From assembly GCA_028719885.1 (NCBI GenBank), contig JAQYLT010000047.1, positions 1 to 51,682 of the forward strand: a stretch of DNA of 51,682 nt. Reading direction: 5' to 3'. This document shows positions 35,385 to 42,658 of this stretch, piece by piece. This DNA comes from Bacillota bacterium (lineage in GTDB: Bacteria; Bacillota; Clostridia; Oscillospirales; Oscillospiraceae). Below the pieces are notes generated by a model. That model saw only the letters and a program-made list of their open reading frames with translations, made no database searches and was not told where the DNA came from. Every line of letters begins with the position of its first letter. The first letter of the stretch is position 1. The position numbers and the translations under genes are program-made.

Positions 35385-36404
35385 TCAATCGGGTATTTTT
35401 TTGTAATCGTCTAGCTTCAGCTCTCGTTTCAACTCTTCTTCCGTGGGAAGGTAGGTGAAATATTTGGAAGCAAAAATCTGGTTGTTGTTTTCAGGTAAAG
35501 AATATCTCACCACTGCATCATTTTTCTCCGCGCACAGCAGAATCCCAATTGGGGGATTGTCCCCCTCATTCATCAGCTCTCTGGTATAGTAATTCACATA
35601 CATCTGCATCTGTCCCAAGTCCTGATGGGTGAGCACATCCATTTTGAGGTCGATCAGGACAAAGCATTTCAGAATATAGTTATAGAACACCAAGTCAATA
35701 TAGAAATTTTGACCATCCAACGTAAACCGTTTTTGCCGGGATACAAAAGAGAAGCCTCTGCCCAATTCCAACAGGAACTGCTGCAAGTGATCAATCAGCG
35801 CCTGCTCCAAATCACTTTCAAACACATGGGTATCCGGCTGAATTTGCAGAAACTCCATGACGTAGGGGTCTTTGACGATTTTCTCGTACTCCGGCTTTGG
35901 TTCTAATCTTTGGATTTCTCCTGCAACGGCCTCTTTGTCCCGGCTGGCCAGGATTCTTTCATAATACATGGTATTGATCTGCCGTTCCAACTGCCGGACG
36001 CTCCAGGCGGATTTGGCGCATTCGTCCATGTAGAAGAAACGGATTTTCTCGTCAGGAATCCGCATTAACAGCCGATAGTGGGACCAGCTTAATTCGGCAC
36101 ACACTGTGTGCCAAATTGGGAAACAGCAATAGAATTGGCGCATTGCGCGCAAATTGCGTACGGTATAGCCTTGACCAAACTCTGCTGTCAGCTTTTCGGA
36201 CAGATAGGTTAACAGCTTTTTACCATATTCCGCCCGGTCATTTTCTCCGCAAGCTCTATAAATTTCTCTTCCGATTTCCCAATAGGCAGTCACCATTGCA
36301 GAATTCACCGCACTGGTCAGTTTCTGCTGGGCCTGCACCAGAGAGGCACGAATCACATGGTAGGTATTTTCATTTCTTTGCGAAAGCTGCCTGGATGTAT
36401 CCAT
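35385..36404 (-). CDS. YhcG/DUF1016 PDDEXK-nuclease-family protein
   Basis: 339 residues from ATG at 36404, with GGGGAGG nine bases upstream. N-terminal DUF1016_N region (SAMVTAYWEIGREIYRACGE, then SEKLTAEFGQGYTVRNLRAM) and a C-terminal PDDEXK-like core: FYIDLVFYNYILKCFVLIDL followed by KM supplies the acidic residues and lysine. Biochemical function is not established; relatives sit near restriction or mobile loci. Base composition is visibly AT-richer than all neighbours, with A/T-ending codons, which suggests recent transfer. It is flanked by hairpins on both sides and has no partner methylase here, so a defence role is only a possibility. Confidence 0.85.
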   Translation of the reverse strand: MDTSRQLSQRNENTYHVIRASLVQAQQKLTSAVNSAMVTAYWEIGREIYRACGENDRAEYGKKLLTYLSEKLTAEFGQGYTVRNLRAMRQFYCCFPIWHTVCAELSWSHYRLLMRIPDEKIRFFYMDECAKSAWSVRQLERQINTMYYERILASRDKEAVAGEIQRLEPKPEYEKIVKDPYVMEFLQIQPDTHVFESDLEQALIDHLQQFLLELGRGFSFVSRQKRFTLDGQNFYIDLVFYNYILKCFVLIDLKMDVLTHQDLGQMQMYVNYYTRELMNEGDNPPIGILLCAEKNDAVVRYSLPENNNQIFASKYFTYLPTEEELKRELKLDDYKKIPD

Positions 36405-36480
36405 TTCAAATATCCTCCCCTGCTTCTCATCTTTCAAATATACCATATGTGGCATTTGAAATGCAATAAAAACTTGCAGC

Positions 36481-36519
36481 AAAAGGGACCGCCTTGTGAA
36501 CAAAAGCGGTTCCCTTTTT
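36481..36519 (-). terminator. Terminator of the acs/RACo/DUF3786 transcription unit
   Basis: On the minus strand, AAAAAGGGAACCGC pairs with GCGGTCCCTTTT across a 13-base loop. It lies about 57 bases past the DUF3786 stop and before the DUF1016 gene, isolating the two. Confidence 0.7.
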
Positions 36520-36576
36520 CCTATGAAAGTGGATGAAAACGATCTTACGACTCTCAAAAAAGCCAGAGGGTATCCT

Positions 36577-37191
36577 CTATTTAAAATTGGATTTGATGGT
36601 GGAAATCAGGATGTCTCCCGCCACCACCCGATCCTCCGGGGCGAAGCCGTCGGCAAAATTGTCGGAATACAGCACCTGGGCGCTGGGGGGGAATTCCTCG
36701 TCCCCCTCCCACACCAGCAGCTGCATCTGATAGCCGCCCAGAACATCGAACTGGTAGCCCGCGTCCCCGTGGGGCAGGGCCAGGGCACCCATTTTTTCGC
36801 AGGCGGCCCGGAAATCGTCGATCCGGGTGCCAAAGGTGAAAGCGGCCCGGGTGAGCACCCGACCGGTGTAGGGGGTGATGTACATCTCTCCCCAGGGCAT
36901 CTCCCGGAAGGTCTTCCAGCTTCCGCCCCAGGAAACCTGCTTGCTCTCCAGAAGATACCGGAGCAAAAAGGTCTGGGTGGGCAGCGGCGGCAGATTCCCT
37001 CCATCCAGGGCGCGGATGCCATACACCGGATGGGAGATAGCGAAGCCACGGCCCAGGAGCTTGAGGCGGAATTCCTGGCCGTCCCAGCTGACATCCCCCA
37101 GCCGATTCACGGCCTCCTGGGGGTCCAACTGGGAAAACAGGGCCTCATAATGGGCAAAGGGCACTTCTTCTTTGTGATTTTCTACTTGCAT
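36577..37191 (-). CDS. DUF3786 protein
   Basis: 204 residues, soluble, no signal peptide. The conserved blocks of DUF3786 are visible: HPVYGIRALDGG, then LRYLLESKQVSWGGSW, then FGTRIDDFRAACEKMG and a final QVLYSDNFADGFAPEDRVV. The function is unknown. The family is found mostly in anaerobes with corrinoid enzymes. Here it starts nine bases after the RACo stop, so a supporting role in corrinoid or acetyl-CoA synthase function is a reasonable inference. It is the last gene of the cluster. Confidence 0.85.
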   Translation of the reverse strand: MQVENHKEEVPFAHYEALFSQLDPQEAVNRLGDVSWDGQEFRLKLLGRGFAISHPVYGIRALDGGNLPPLPTQTFLLRYLLESKQVSWGGSWKTFREMPWGEMYITPYTGRVLTRAAFTFGTRIDDFRAACEKMGALALPHGDAGYQFDVLGGYQMQLLVWEGDEEFPPSAQVLYSDNFADGFAPEDRVVAGDILISTIKSNFK

Positions 37192-37200
37192 CTGATTCTC

Positions 37201-39126
37201 CTACCGTTCCTGAACGCAGTTGGGGAAAAGGCTGGCATCGGTGTGGGGCAGGAAGCAGGCCGCCACAAAGGAATCCATATACCCCGGGTGGGTGCTCAGC
37301 TCCAAATAGGTCATGTTGGCCGCGATCTCCGAAAGCTTGGTGTTGGCCTCGTCGCTCATGACCATGGCGTAGGCCCCAGCCAGGGAGGAATTGCCAATGT
37401 AGCGGAACTTCTCCAGCTCCACATCCGGGAACATGCCGATGTTCACCGCGTTTTTCATATTGATGCCGGAACCGATGCCGCCGGCCACATACACCCGGTC
37501 GATGGCCTCCACGCTCATGTCCACGCTGGAAAGCAGGGTGGAGATGGCGGAGAAGATGGCACCCTTGGCCCGGATGAAATTGTCGATGTCCACCTCGTTG
37601 ATGGAGACCTCCCGACCGGTTTCCGACTCCGTTTCCCAGGCGATGACGTAGCGGCCCATACCATGCGCGTCCCGCTTCACCCGTTCTCCCTCCCGGATGA
37701 ACAGGCCCTTGGCGTTGATGATGCCGCAGCGGAAGAGCTCCGAGATGATGTCGATGATGCCGGAGCCGCAGATGCCCACAGGACGCTGCCCCGGGTCACC
37801 CACGATGGAAAGCTTCGGCTCCATGGTGTCGATATCCAGGGTACAGGCCTCAATGGCGCCGTCGGTGGCCCGCATGCCGCAGGAGATGTCGCCGCCCTCA
37901 AAGGCAGGACCGGCGGAGCAGGCGCAGCTCATCATAAAGTCCCGGTTTCCAAAGACGATTTCGCCGTTGGTGCCCAGGTCGATGAACAGGCTCATTTCGT
38001 CATGGTCCCACAGCCCGGCGGCCAGGGTACCGGCGGTGATGTCGCCGCCCACATAGGAGCCGATGTTGGGGGCAATGAGCACAGGCGCCAGAGGATTGGC
38101 GGGGAGCTTCACATCTCCGGCCAGCAGCCCCTCCCAGGCAAAGAAGCTGGGCACATAGGGCTCCATCCGCACGGACTGGGCATCCACCCCCACAAACAGG
38201 TGGTTCATGGTGGTGTTGGCACCCACACTGAGCCGCAGGATGCTTCGGGCGGAAAGATTCGCGGACTTGCACAGGTTGGCAATGATGGGAGAGAGGGTCT
38301 CCTTGATGATGGCATCCTGGAGCTTCTTCCGGCCGCCGGATTTGCTCTGCTCGATGATGCGGTTGATCACATCCGCGCCGTAGCGAATCTGTCCGTTGCC
38401 GGAGGAGCCCTTGGCCAGAATCTTGCCGGATTCCAGGTCGGTGAGCACCATGGTCACCGTGGTGGTGCCAATGTCGATGGCGCAGCCCACAATGGCGGTA
38501 TCCTCCGGGGCGGTAATCTCCATGCAGGTAAAGCAGCCGTCCTTTAATTCGCCCTTGACGCAGACATTCCAGTTGTTTTCCCGGAGGGTATGGGCCAGCT
38601 TGACCATCACCGCAAAGGGAATTTTCACATCTTCGATGCCCAGGGCCTCTTCTATGGCCCAGGTGAGGCGCTCGTTGTCCGGCATGGTATCGTCCAGGGT
38701 GGGCTCTGCCAGCTGGAGCACCAGGCTGCGGTAGTGATTTTCAAAATGGATGCCGCTTTCCTTGAGCTGGCTCTGGCAGGCTTCAAAGATGGCGATCTCC
38801 TTGGGGCTACTCAGGTCGGCGGTTTTCATCCGGGACTGGTAGGCGCTGGCGATATCCGGCACCAGGACAGTGACGTCGGAGAGCACCTTGGAGCAGCAGG
38901 AAAGCCGCCATCCGGCCTCATATTCTTCGTCAGAGATATGGCGGCTTTTGGGGGCTTCCAGCTGACCATCAAGCAGCTGCACCTTACACTTGCCGCAGGA
39001 GCCGTTGCCGCCGCAGGGGGCATCGATGGCCACATTGCTGCGGCGGGCCAGCTCCAGAAGATTATCTCCGGTGTTGCATTCAACAATAACGGGGCTTCCG
39101 CCCTCGATTTGGAAAGTTACTTTCAT
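37201..39126 (-). CDS. acsV: Corrinoid-activating ferredoxin RACo (ASKHA-domain reductive activator)
   Basis: 641 residues from ATG at 39126 (MKVTFQIEGGSPV). The N-terminal [2Fe-2S] ferredoxin domain has Cys38, Cys44, Cys47 and Cys77/78 (APCGGNGSCGKC and WRLSCCSK). The C-terminal ASKHA ATPase domain has VGCAIDIGTTTVTMVLTDL, FIDLGTNGEIVFG and YVAGGIGSGINMKN motifs. RACo uses ATP hydrolysis to re-reduce Co(II) in the corrinoid iron-sulfur protein, rescuing it after oxidation. It lies downstream of acsB, separated by a four-helix-bundle gene, and next to a DUF3786 gene. All motifs seem intact. Confidence 0.93.
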   Translation of the reverse strand: MKVTFQIEGGSPVIVECNTGDNLLELARRSNVAIDAPCGGNGSCGKCKVQLLDGQLEAPKSRHISDEEYEAGWRLSCCSKVLSDVTVLVPDIASAYQSRMKTADLSSPKEIAIFEACQSQLKESGIHFENHYRSLVLQLAEPTLDDTMPDNERLTWAIEEALGIEDVKIPFAVMVKLAHTLRENNWNVCVKGELKDGCFTCMEITAPEDTAIVGCAIDIGTTTVTMVLTDLESGKILAKGSSGNGQIRYGADVINRIIEQSKSGGRKKLQDAIIKETLSPIIANLCKSANLSARSILRLSVGANTTMNHLFVGVDAQSVRMEPYVPSFFAWEGLLAGDVKLPANPLAPVLIAPNIGSYVGGDITAGTLAAGLWDHDEMSLFIDLGTNGEIVFGNRDFMMSCACSAGPAFEGGDISCGMRATDGAIEACTLDIDTMEPKLSIVGDPGQRPVGICGSGIIDIISELFRCGIINAKGLFIREGERVKRDAHGMGRYVIAWETESETGREVSINEVDIDNFIRAKGAIFSAISTLLSSVDMSVEAIDRVYVAGGIGSGINMKNAVNIGMFPDVELEKFRYIGNSSLAGAYAMVMSDEANTKLSEIAANMTYLELSTHPGYMDSFVAACFLPHTDASLFPNCVQER

Positions 39127-39167
39127 GATTCTATCCTTTCCTCCAATAAAAAGGAAAGCTGTGGGTA

Positions 39168-39563
39168 TCAAACCCGATTTGCCTTTGCTGTTGTAACCGA
39201 GGCAATCAGCATCCTATGGATTGTTCCGCACATATTCCTTAAGGTGCGGTATTGCTCTTCTGTAAATTTATGCTTTCGATAGATAAGCTCCAACCAATAC
39301 TCTGTTTCGGAGGTTTCTTTCAAAGCAATTTCCAATTTGCTAATAAAATCCGCGCGGCTTTGCGCGTATCTGGCTTCATGAATATTGGCCCCAATAGAAG
39401 AAGAGGCTCTGACAAGTTGATTCACATAAATTGAAACACCTTTTATTTCTTCGCAGACGTCACTGACGGCAACTGCAAATTCAATTGTCAGCTCCCGCAA
39501 TGCGTTTTTTCTTATCAGACAACACTCCACTTCCTTTCTTTCGCCGCAGCGGATATCGGCCAT
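39168..39563 (-). CDS. Four-helix bundle protein (S23/IVS family)
   Basis: 131 residues as given. The C-terminal 105 residues match the S23-type four-helix bundle: VRASSSIGANIHEARYAQSR, then KLEIALKETSETEYWLELI and MCGTIHRMLIASV. The family was first seen in rRNA intervening sequences and is common near repeats; function is unknown. The start is uncertain: ATG at 39563 lies inside repeat DNA without a ribosome binding site, and family members usually begin near RKNALRELTIEF, so the gene may start at a rare codon or be slightly frameshifted. It interrupts the acsB-RACo string. Confidence 0.7.
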   Translation of the reverse strand: MADIRCGERKEVECCLIRKNALRELTIEFAVAVSDVCEEIKGVSIYVNQLVRASSSIGANIHEARYAQSRADFISKLEIALKETSETEYWLELIYRKHKFTEEQYRTLRNMCGTIHRMLIASVTTAKANRV

Positions 39564-39800
39564 TTGCCAGGAACGGATATGGATAATATTCTCTTTGTTG
39601 GTGATATCGGAAGAATAATCGATATATTTCCCTAATGAGAAATTCGATATCATCTTCGATGTCGATATATGCTCTCTTCGTTCGCATTCGATGGGATATC
39701 CATTCCATCGTCCGCCGCAGCGGATATCGATTGCTCGCAAATATCGAATGCGAAGCAAATATCGCCCATTCCGCCAGGAATGGATATCGACTATGAGAAT
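39540..39800. repeat. Array of ATATCG-containing imperfect palindromes
   Basis: About nine ATATCG/CGATAT motifs occur here. CCGCAGCGGATATCG occurs near 39544 and again near 39714, and GCCAGGAA(C/T)GGATAT occurs near 39566 and 39773. It lies directly between acsB and the four-helix-bundle gene. No coding function is supported. Confidence 0.7.
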
Positions 39801-39801
39801 T

Positions 39802-39831
39802 GTGCGGCGGGGAAAAGCTTCTCCGCCGCAC
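39802..39831 (-). terminator. GC-rich hairpin after acsB
   Basis: GTGCGGCGG and CCGCCGCAC are separated by a 12-base loop, 22 bases past the acsB stop. There is no T-tract, so it may stabilise the acsB mRNA 3' end rather than terminate. Confidence 0.5.
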
Positions 39832-39852
39832 GGAATTTCATCTCATATCAGC

Positions 39853-41979
39853 TTACATCAGGGGCTCCAGGCCCAGAACGGGGTGTCCCTTTTCGGTCAG
39901 CCAGTTCAGCAGCTCCTCGCCGTCGGTGGTGATGGTCTCGTCGGCCACCATGTCGGTGAAGTTCTCAATACCGTAGAGCTCCATGGCGGTCTTGTTCAGC
40001 CGCTCGGCCACATCGTCCTTCAGCTCCTTGGGCATCCACACAATTCTCTGGATGCCGCCCTCGGCAGCGACGAACTTCTTGGAGGAAATGAAGTGACGGC
40101 CATGGCCCATGTAGCCGGGGGTCTGGACGCCGCCGCCGGTGCAGGAGGCCAGCTCGCCAAAGGTCATACCCACGGGGGTCATGCCCTTGAATTCCCGGTT
40201 CACCACGATGACACCCATGCTCATGGGCTCAATGCCGCAGATGCATTCGAAGCAGCCGCAGGAGGTCATGGGGTCCTCCAGCAGGGAGTACAGTGTCACA
40301 TTCTCCACCGCGCCGTGGGTGGCTTCGGCGATGGCGGTGTTGACGGAATCATACCGGCCCAGGCGCTCGTCGGTGCAGCCCTCCTTGAAGATAGGCTGGC
40401 AGGGGCCGTTGGGGTTCAGCTCATTGGTGGCCTTGGCATCCAGCCAGCTGACGGCGCCGCACAGGCCCAGACGCTCGGGGGTAACCACGCAGCAGTGTGC
40501 GGGGGCGAAGGACTGGCAGAGGATGCAGGTGTAGTAGCGGTCCACGGCCTCGTCGGTCATGGAAGCCAGCCGGTCGTCTCTCTGGTTGTAGCGGGGCATG
40601 GCCACCTCATCCCGGAACTTGGCAGCCTGATCGGCATCGGTGATGATGGTCACCTGGCACTTGTCCACCACGGCGTCGAACTCGTTCATGATCATCACAT
40701 ACAGCACTTCGGCGAAGTCCTTCAGCCGCAGGCCCGCCTCATAAGCGGCATTGCTCACCCGGACACGGACCTGATTCCGCTGGCCGGTGTGCATCACGCC
40801 CTCCATGTAGTTGAACCAAGCGTGGAACTTCCGCTCGATGACGGACTCGAAGTCGGTCTGCATCTTCTTGCCGGCGACCTCCACAAAGGTGGCCAGAGCC
40901 AGCTCCTTGGCCTCGTCGAAGTCCGGTCCGATGATGTTGATCTTGTGGTCCTCGATCTCGTTCATCTCCCGCATCAGCACCAGCTCAGCGGTGGGATTCT
41001 TGGAGGACCAGCACTCGTTGTGCATATCGGACTTGCGGATGATTTCGCCCTCGAAGGCGGCGGCGAAAGCCACGGGGATGGGCAGCTCGGTGGTCTTGAT
41101 CTTGATGCTGCGAAGCTCCAGGGACTTCTTCACCGTCTCATTGTGATCGGTGACGGATTCCAGAGCGCCGGGCACCTGGTTCTCGCCCAGGTCGATGTCC
41201 ACCACCACGGGGAAGCCCAGGGCAATGGCACCGGCACCGGCGGAGACCACCACGGCGTCGATGGCGCCGAAGGTATTCACAAAGGCGGGCACACGGGTCT
41301 TGGTGTATTCCAGCAGCCCTGCCAGGTCGCCGGGCTGGATGTTGCCGAAGATCAGAGCGGCACGGATGGCCACGGTGACCACATGGATGACGGAGGTGAC
41401 GTCATGGCCCAGGGGGATGACCCGGAGCTCCAGGCCCATCTTCACGCCGCCCTCGGCACACTGCTCGATGCAGTCGCCCACCATAAAGGTCATGATGCCC
41501 TTGGACTGGTAGTCCTTGACCACCTTTACCACGTCGGCGGGATTCTCCGCCTTGCCCAGCACCACGGCCACGCCGGGGATATCGCCGGTGACCAGGGGCA
41601 CGCCCAGGGAACGGATGATGGGGTCGGGCACGAAGCCGATGCCGGATTCATTCTCGTAGGGGTTGCCGCCCTCCACGTATTTCAGGCCCTCGATGATTTC
41701 CGCGCCCACGGCGGTGGCGAGGCCGGCATTCAGCGCCTGGCCCAGGTCCTCCTGACCCGTGATCAGGCTTTTCAGGACGCCCACGCAGGCGGGCAGGTCG
41801 CCCAGAGTTTTAACCTTCACGCCGGTGGCAGCATAGATGGTGGGGAAGAAGTATGCGGTATCGGGGAATGCGATTTCCTTATCCGCGCCGTACTTGGCGA
41901 TGGCGTTGTTGACAGCACCCTCGGTCAGGCCCGCAACCGCGTTGGAACCGCCATAGATCAGATCGGTTAATACGCTCAT
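39853..41979 (-). CDS. acsB: Acetyl-CoA synthase (CODH/ACS beta subunit)
   Basis: 708 residues. The A-cluster cysteines are all present with spacing identical to the Moorella enzyme: Cys485, Cys488, Cys497 and Cys507 (YYTCILCQSF onward), plus Cys574 and Cys576 in SCGCFEC, which bind the two nickel sites. The enzyme joins CO, a corrinoid-bound methyl group and CoA into acetyl-CoA. N-terminal Rossmann region and middle domain are both present. TTAGGAGG precedes the ATG. The CO dehydrogenase partner gene is absent from the window, so CO must come from an enzyme encoded elsewhere. Codon use is strongly biased, as in highly expressed genes. Confidence 0.97.
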   Translation of the reverse strand: MSVLTDLIYGGSNAVAGLTEGAVNNAIAKYGADKEIAFPDTAYFFPTIYAATGVKVKTLGDLPACVGVLKSLITGQEDLGQALNAGLATAVGAEIIEGLKYVEGGNPYENESGIGFVPDPIIRSLGVPLVTGDIPGVAVVLGKAENPADVVKVVKDYQSKGIMTFMVGDCIEQCAEGGVKMGLELRVIPLGHDVTSVIHVVTVAIRAALIFGNIQPGDLAGLLEYTKTRVPAFVNTFGAIDAVVVSAGAGAIALGFPVVVDIDLGENQVPGALESVTDHNETVKKSLELRSIKIKTTELPIPVAFAAAFEGEIIRKSDMHNECWSSKNPTAELVLMREMNEIEDHKINIIGPDFDEAKELALATFVEVAGKKMQTDFESVIERKFHAWFNYMEGVMHTGQRNQVRVRVSNAAYEAGLRLKDFAEVLYVMIMNEFDAVVDKCQVTIITDADQAAKFRDEVAMPRYNQRDDRLASMTDEAVDRYYTCILCQSFAPAHCCVVTPERLGLCGAVSWLDAKATNELNPNGPCQPIFKEGCTDERLGRYDSVNTAIAEATHGAVENVTLYSLLEDPMTSCGCFECICGIEPMSMGVIVVNREFKGMTPVGMTFGELASCTGGGVQTPGYMGHGRHFISSKKFVAAEGGIQRIVWMPKELKDDVAERLNKTAMELYGIENFTDMVADETITTDGEELLNWLTEKGHPVLGLEPLM

Positions 41980-42108
41980 GAATTTTCCTCCTAATAATAT
42001 TCAGGGATTTATATCAAGCCGAAAACGGCTGAATATACAAAATGAAATGGGTTTTCCGGCAAGCAGGCAAATTGGTGTTCAGGGTATGGGTTGTTGCACT
42101 GCTTTATT

Positions 42109-42137
42109 ATTCTTTTCTTAACTAACATGAATATCAA
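42109..42137 (-). promoter_or_regulatory. Weak candidate promoter for acsB
   Basis: On the minus strand, TTGATA (42132-42137), a 17-base spacer and AAGAAT (42109-42114), about 130 bases before acsB. The -10 is poor. A promoter is expected in this gap because a terminator follows acsC-acsE. Confidence 0.3.
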
Positions 42138-42159
42138 TTCAAAATAACCAACGCACTAC

Positions 42160-42500
42160 AGGGAAAGCGTGCCGGGAGAGGGTCCTTAGGGGGAGGACGG
42201 CTTTGGCGTCGGGAGTGCGACATTCAGTGCCTCCCCCTAAGCCGACTTCTTTGGTTACTTTCTTGTTCGGCGACAAGAAAGTAACCCGCCGGAGGCCCCC
42301 ACTGGTTCTGGGCGGAAAAGATATAAGGATTATCTATCAATCCCAGTGCCTGCCGCCAATCCCCCCGGCTCCGCAAGCTCCGCCGCCCCCCCCTTACACA
42401 AAGGGGTCATGGTGCATTGCAAATGGGAACATTGTACCATTCAACGAACAGCGCAATCGCCATACATGGTCGGCGGACGGCTTGACCACCCGCCCTACGA
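42160..42500. repeat. Hairpin-rich intergenic region upstream of acsB
   Basis: One hairpin has arms TTAGGGGGAGG (42186-42196) and CCTCCCCCTAA (42230-42240). A second, very strong one is GGTTACTTTCTTG, loop, CAAGAAAGTAACC (42253-42286). A family C fragment (CCACCCGCCCTACG) ends it near 42500. The remaining part to 42587 is AT-rich with no gene. The second hairpin resembles a dispersed clostridial repeat. Confidence 0.65.
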
Positions 42501-42587
42501 AGGGTTTTTGTTAATGCCCGGAAACCAGATAATAGATAAGAGAGAATAGAGAAAAGAGAAAAGATAATAATGAATGATGAATAATTA

Positions 42588-42629
42588 ACAAAAAACGAGA
42601 GAGGCTGGGAGGGAGGACCCCTCCCAGCC
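42588..42629 (-). terminator. Rho-independent terminator of acsC-acsE
   Basis: On the minus strand, GGCTGGGAGGGGTCCTCCCT then CCCAGCC, followed by TCTCTCGTTTTTTG, 30 bases past the stop. It separates acsC-acsE transcription from acsB. Confidence 0.85.
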
Positions 42630-42658
42630 AGAAAACGCGGGGATTAGCTTCTGTGCTC

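Noticed and set aside
35385..36404. Defence island around the DUF1016 nuclease-like gene
   Set aside because: No methylase, helicase or other defence gene is adjacent; neighbours are a glycosidase and the acs cluster.
39540..39800. CRISPR array
   Set aside because: The repeats are short, imperfect and palindromic, with no regular spacer length and no cas genes in the window.
39691..41970. A 759-codon open frame on the plus strand opposite acsB (with similar ones opposite acsC-acsE, RACo and prkC)
   Set aside because: These follow from the strong GC bias of highly expressed genes on the other strand; translations have no recognisable domains.
41980..42658. Cobalamin riboswitch or small gene upstream of acsB
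   Set aside because: The hairpins do not match the riboswitch core and no open frame has a ribosome binding site.
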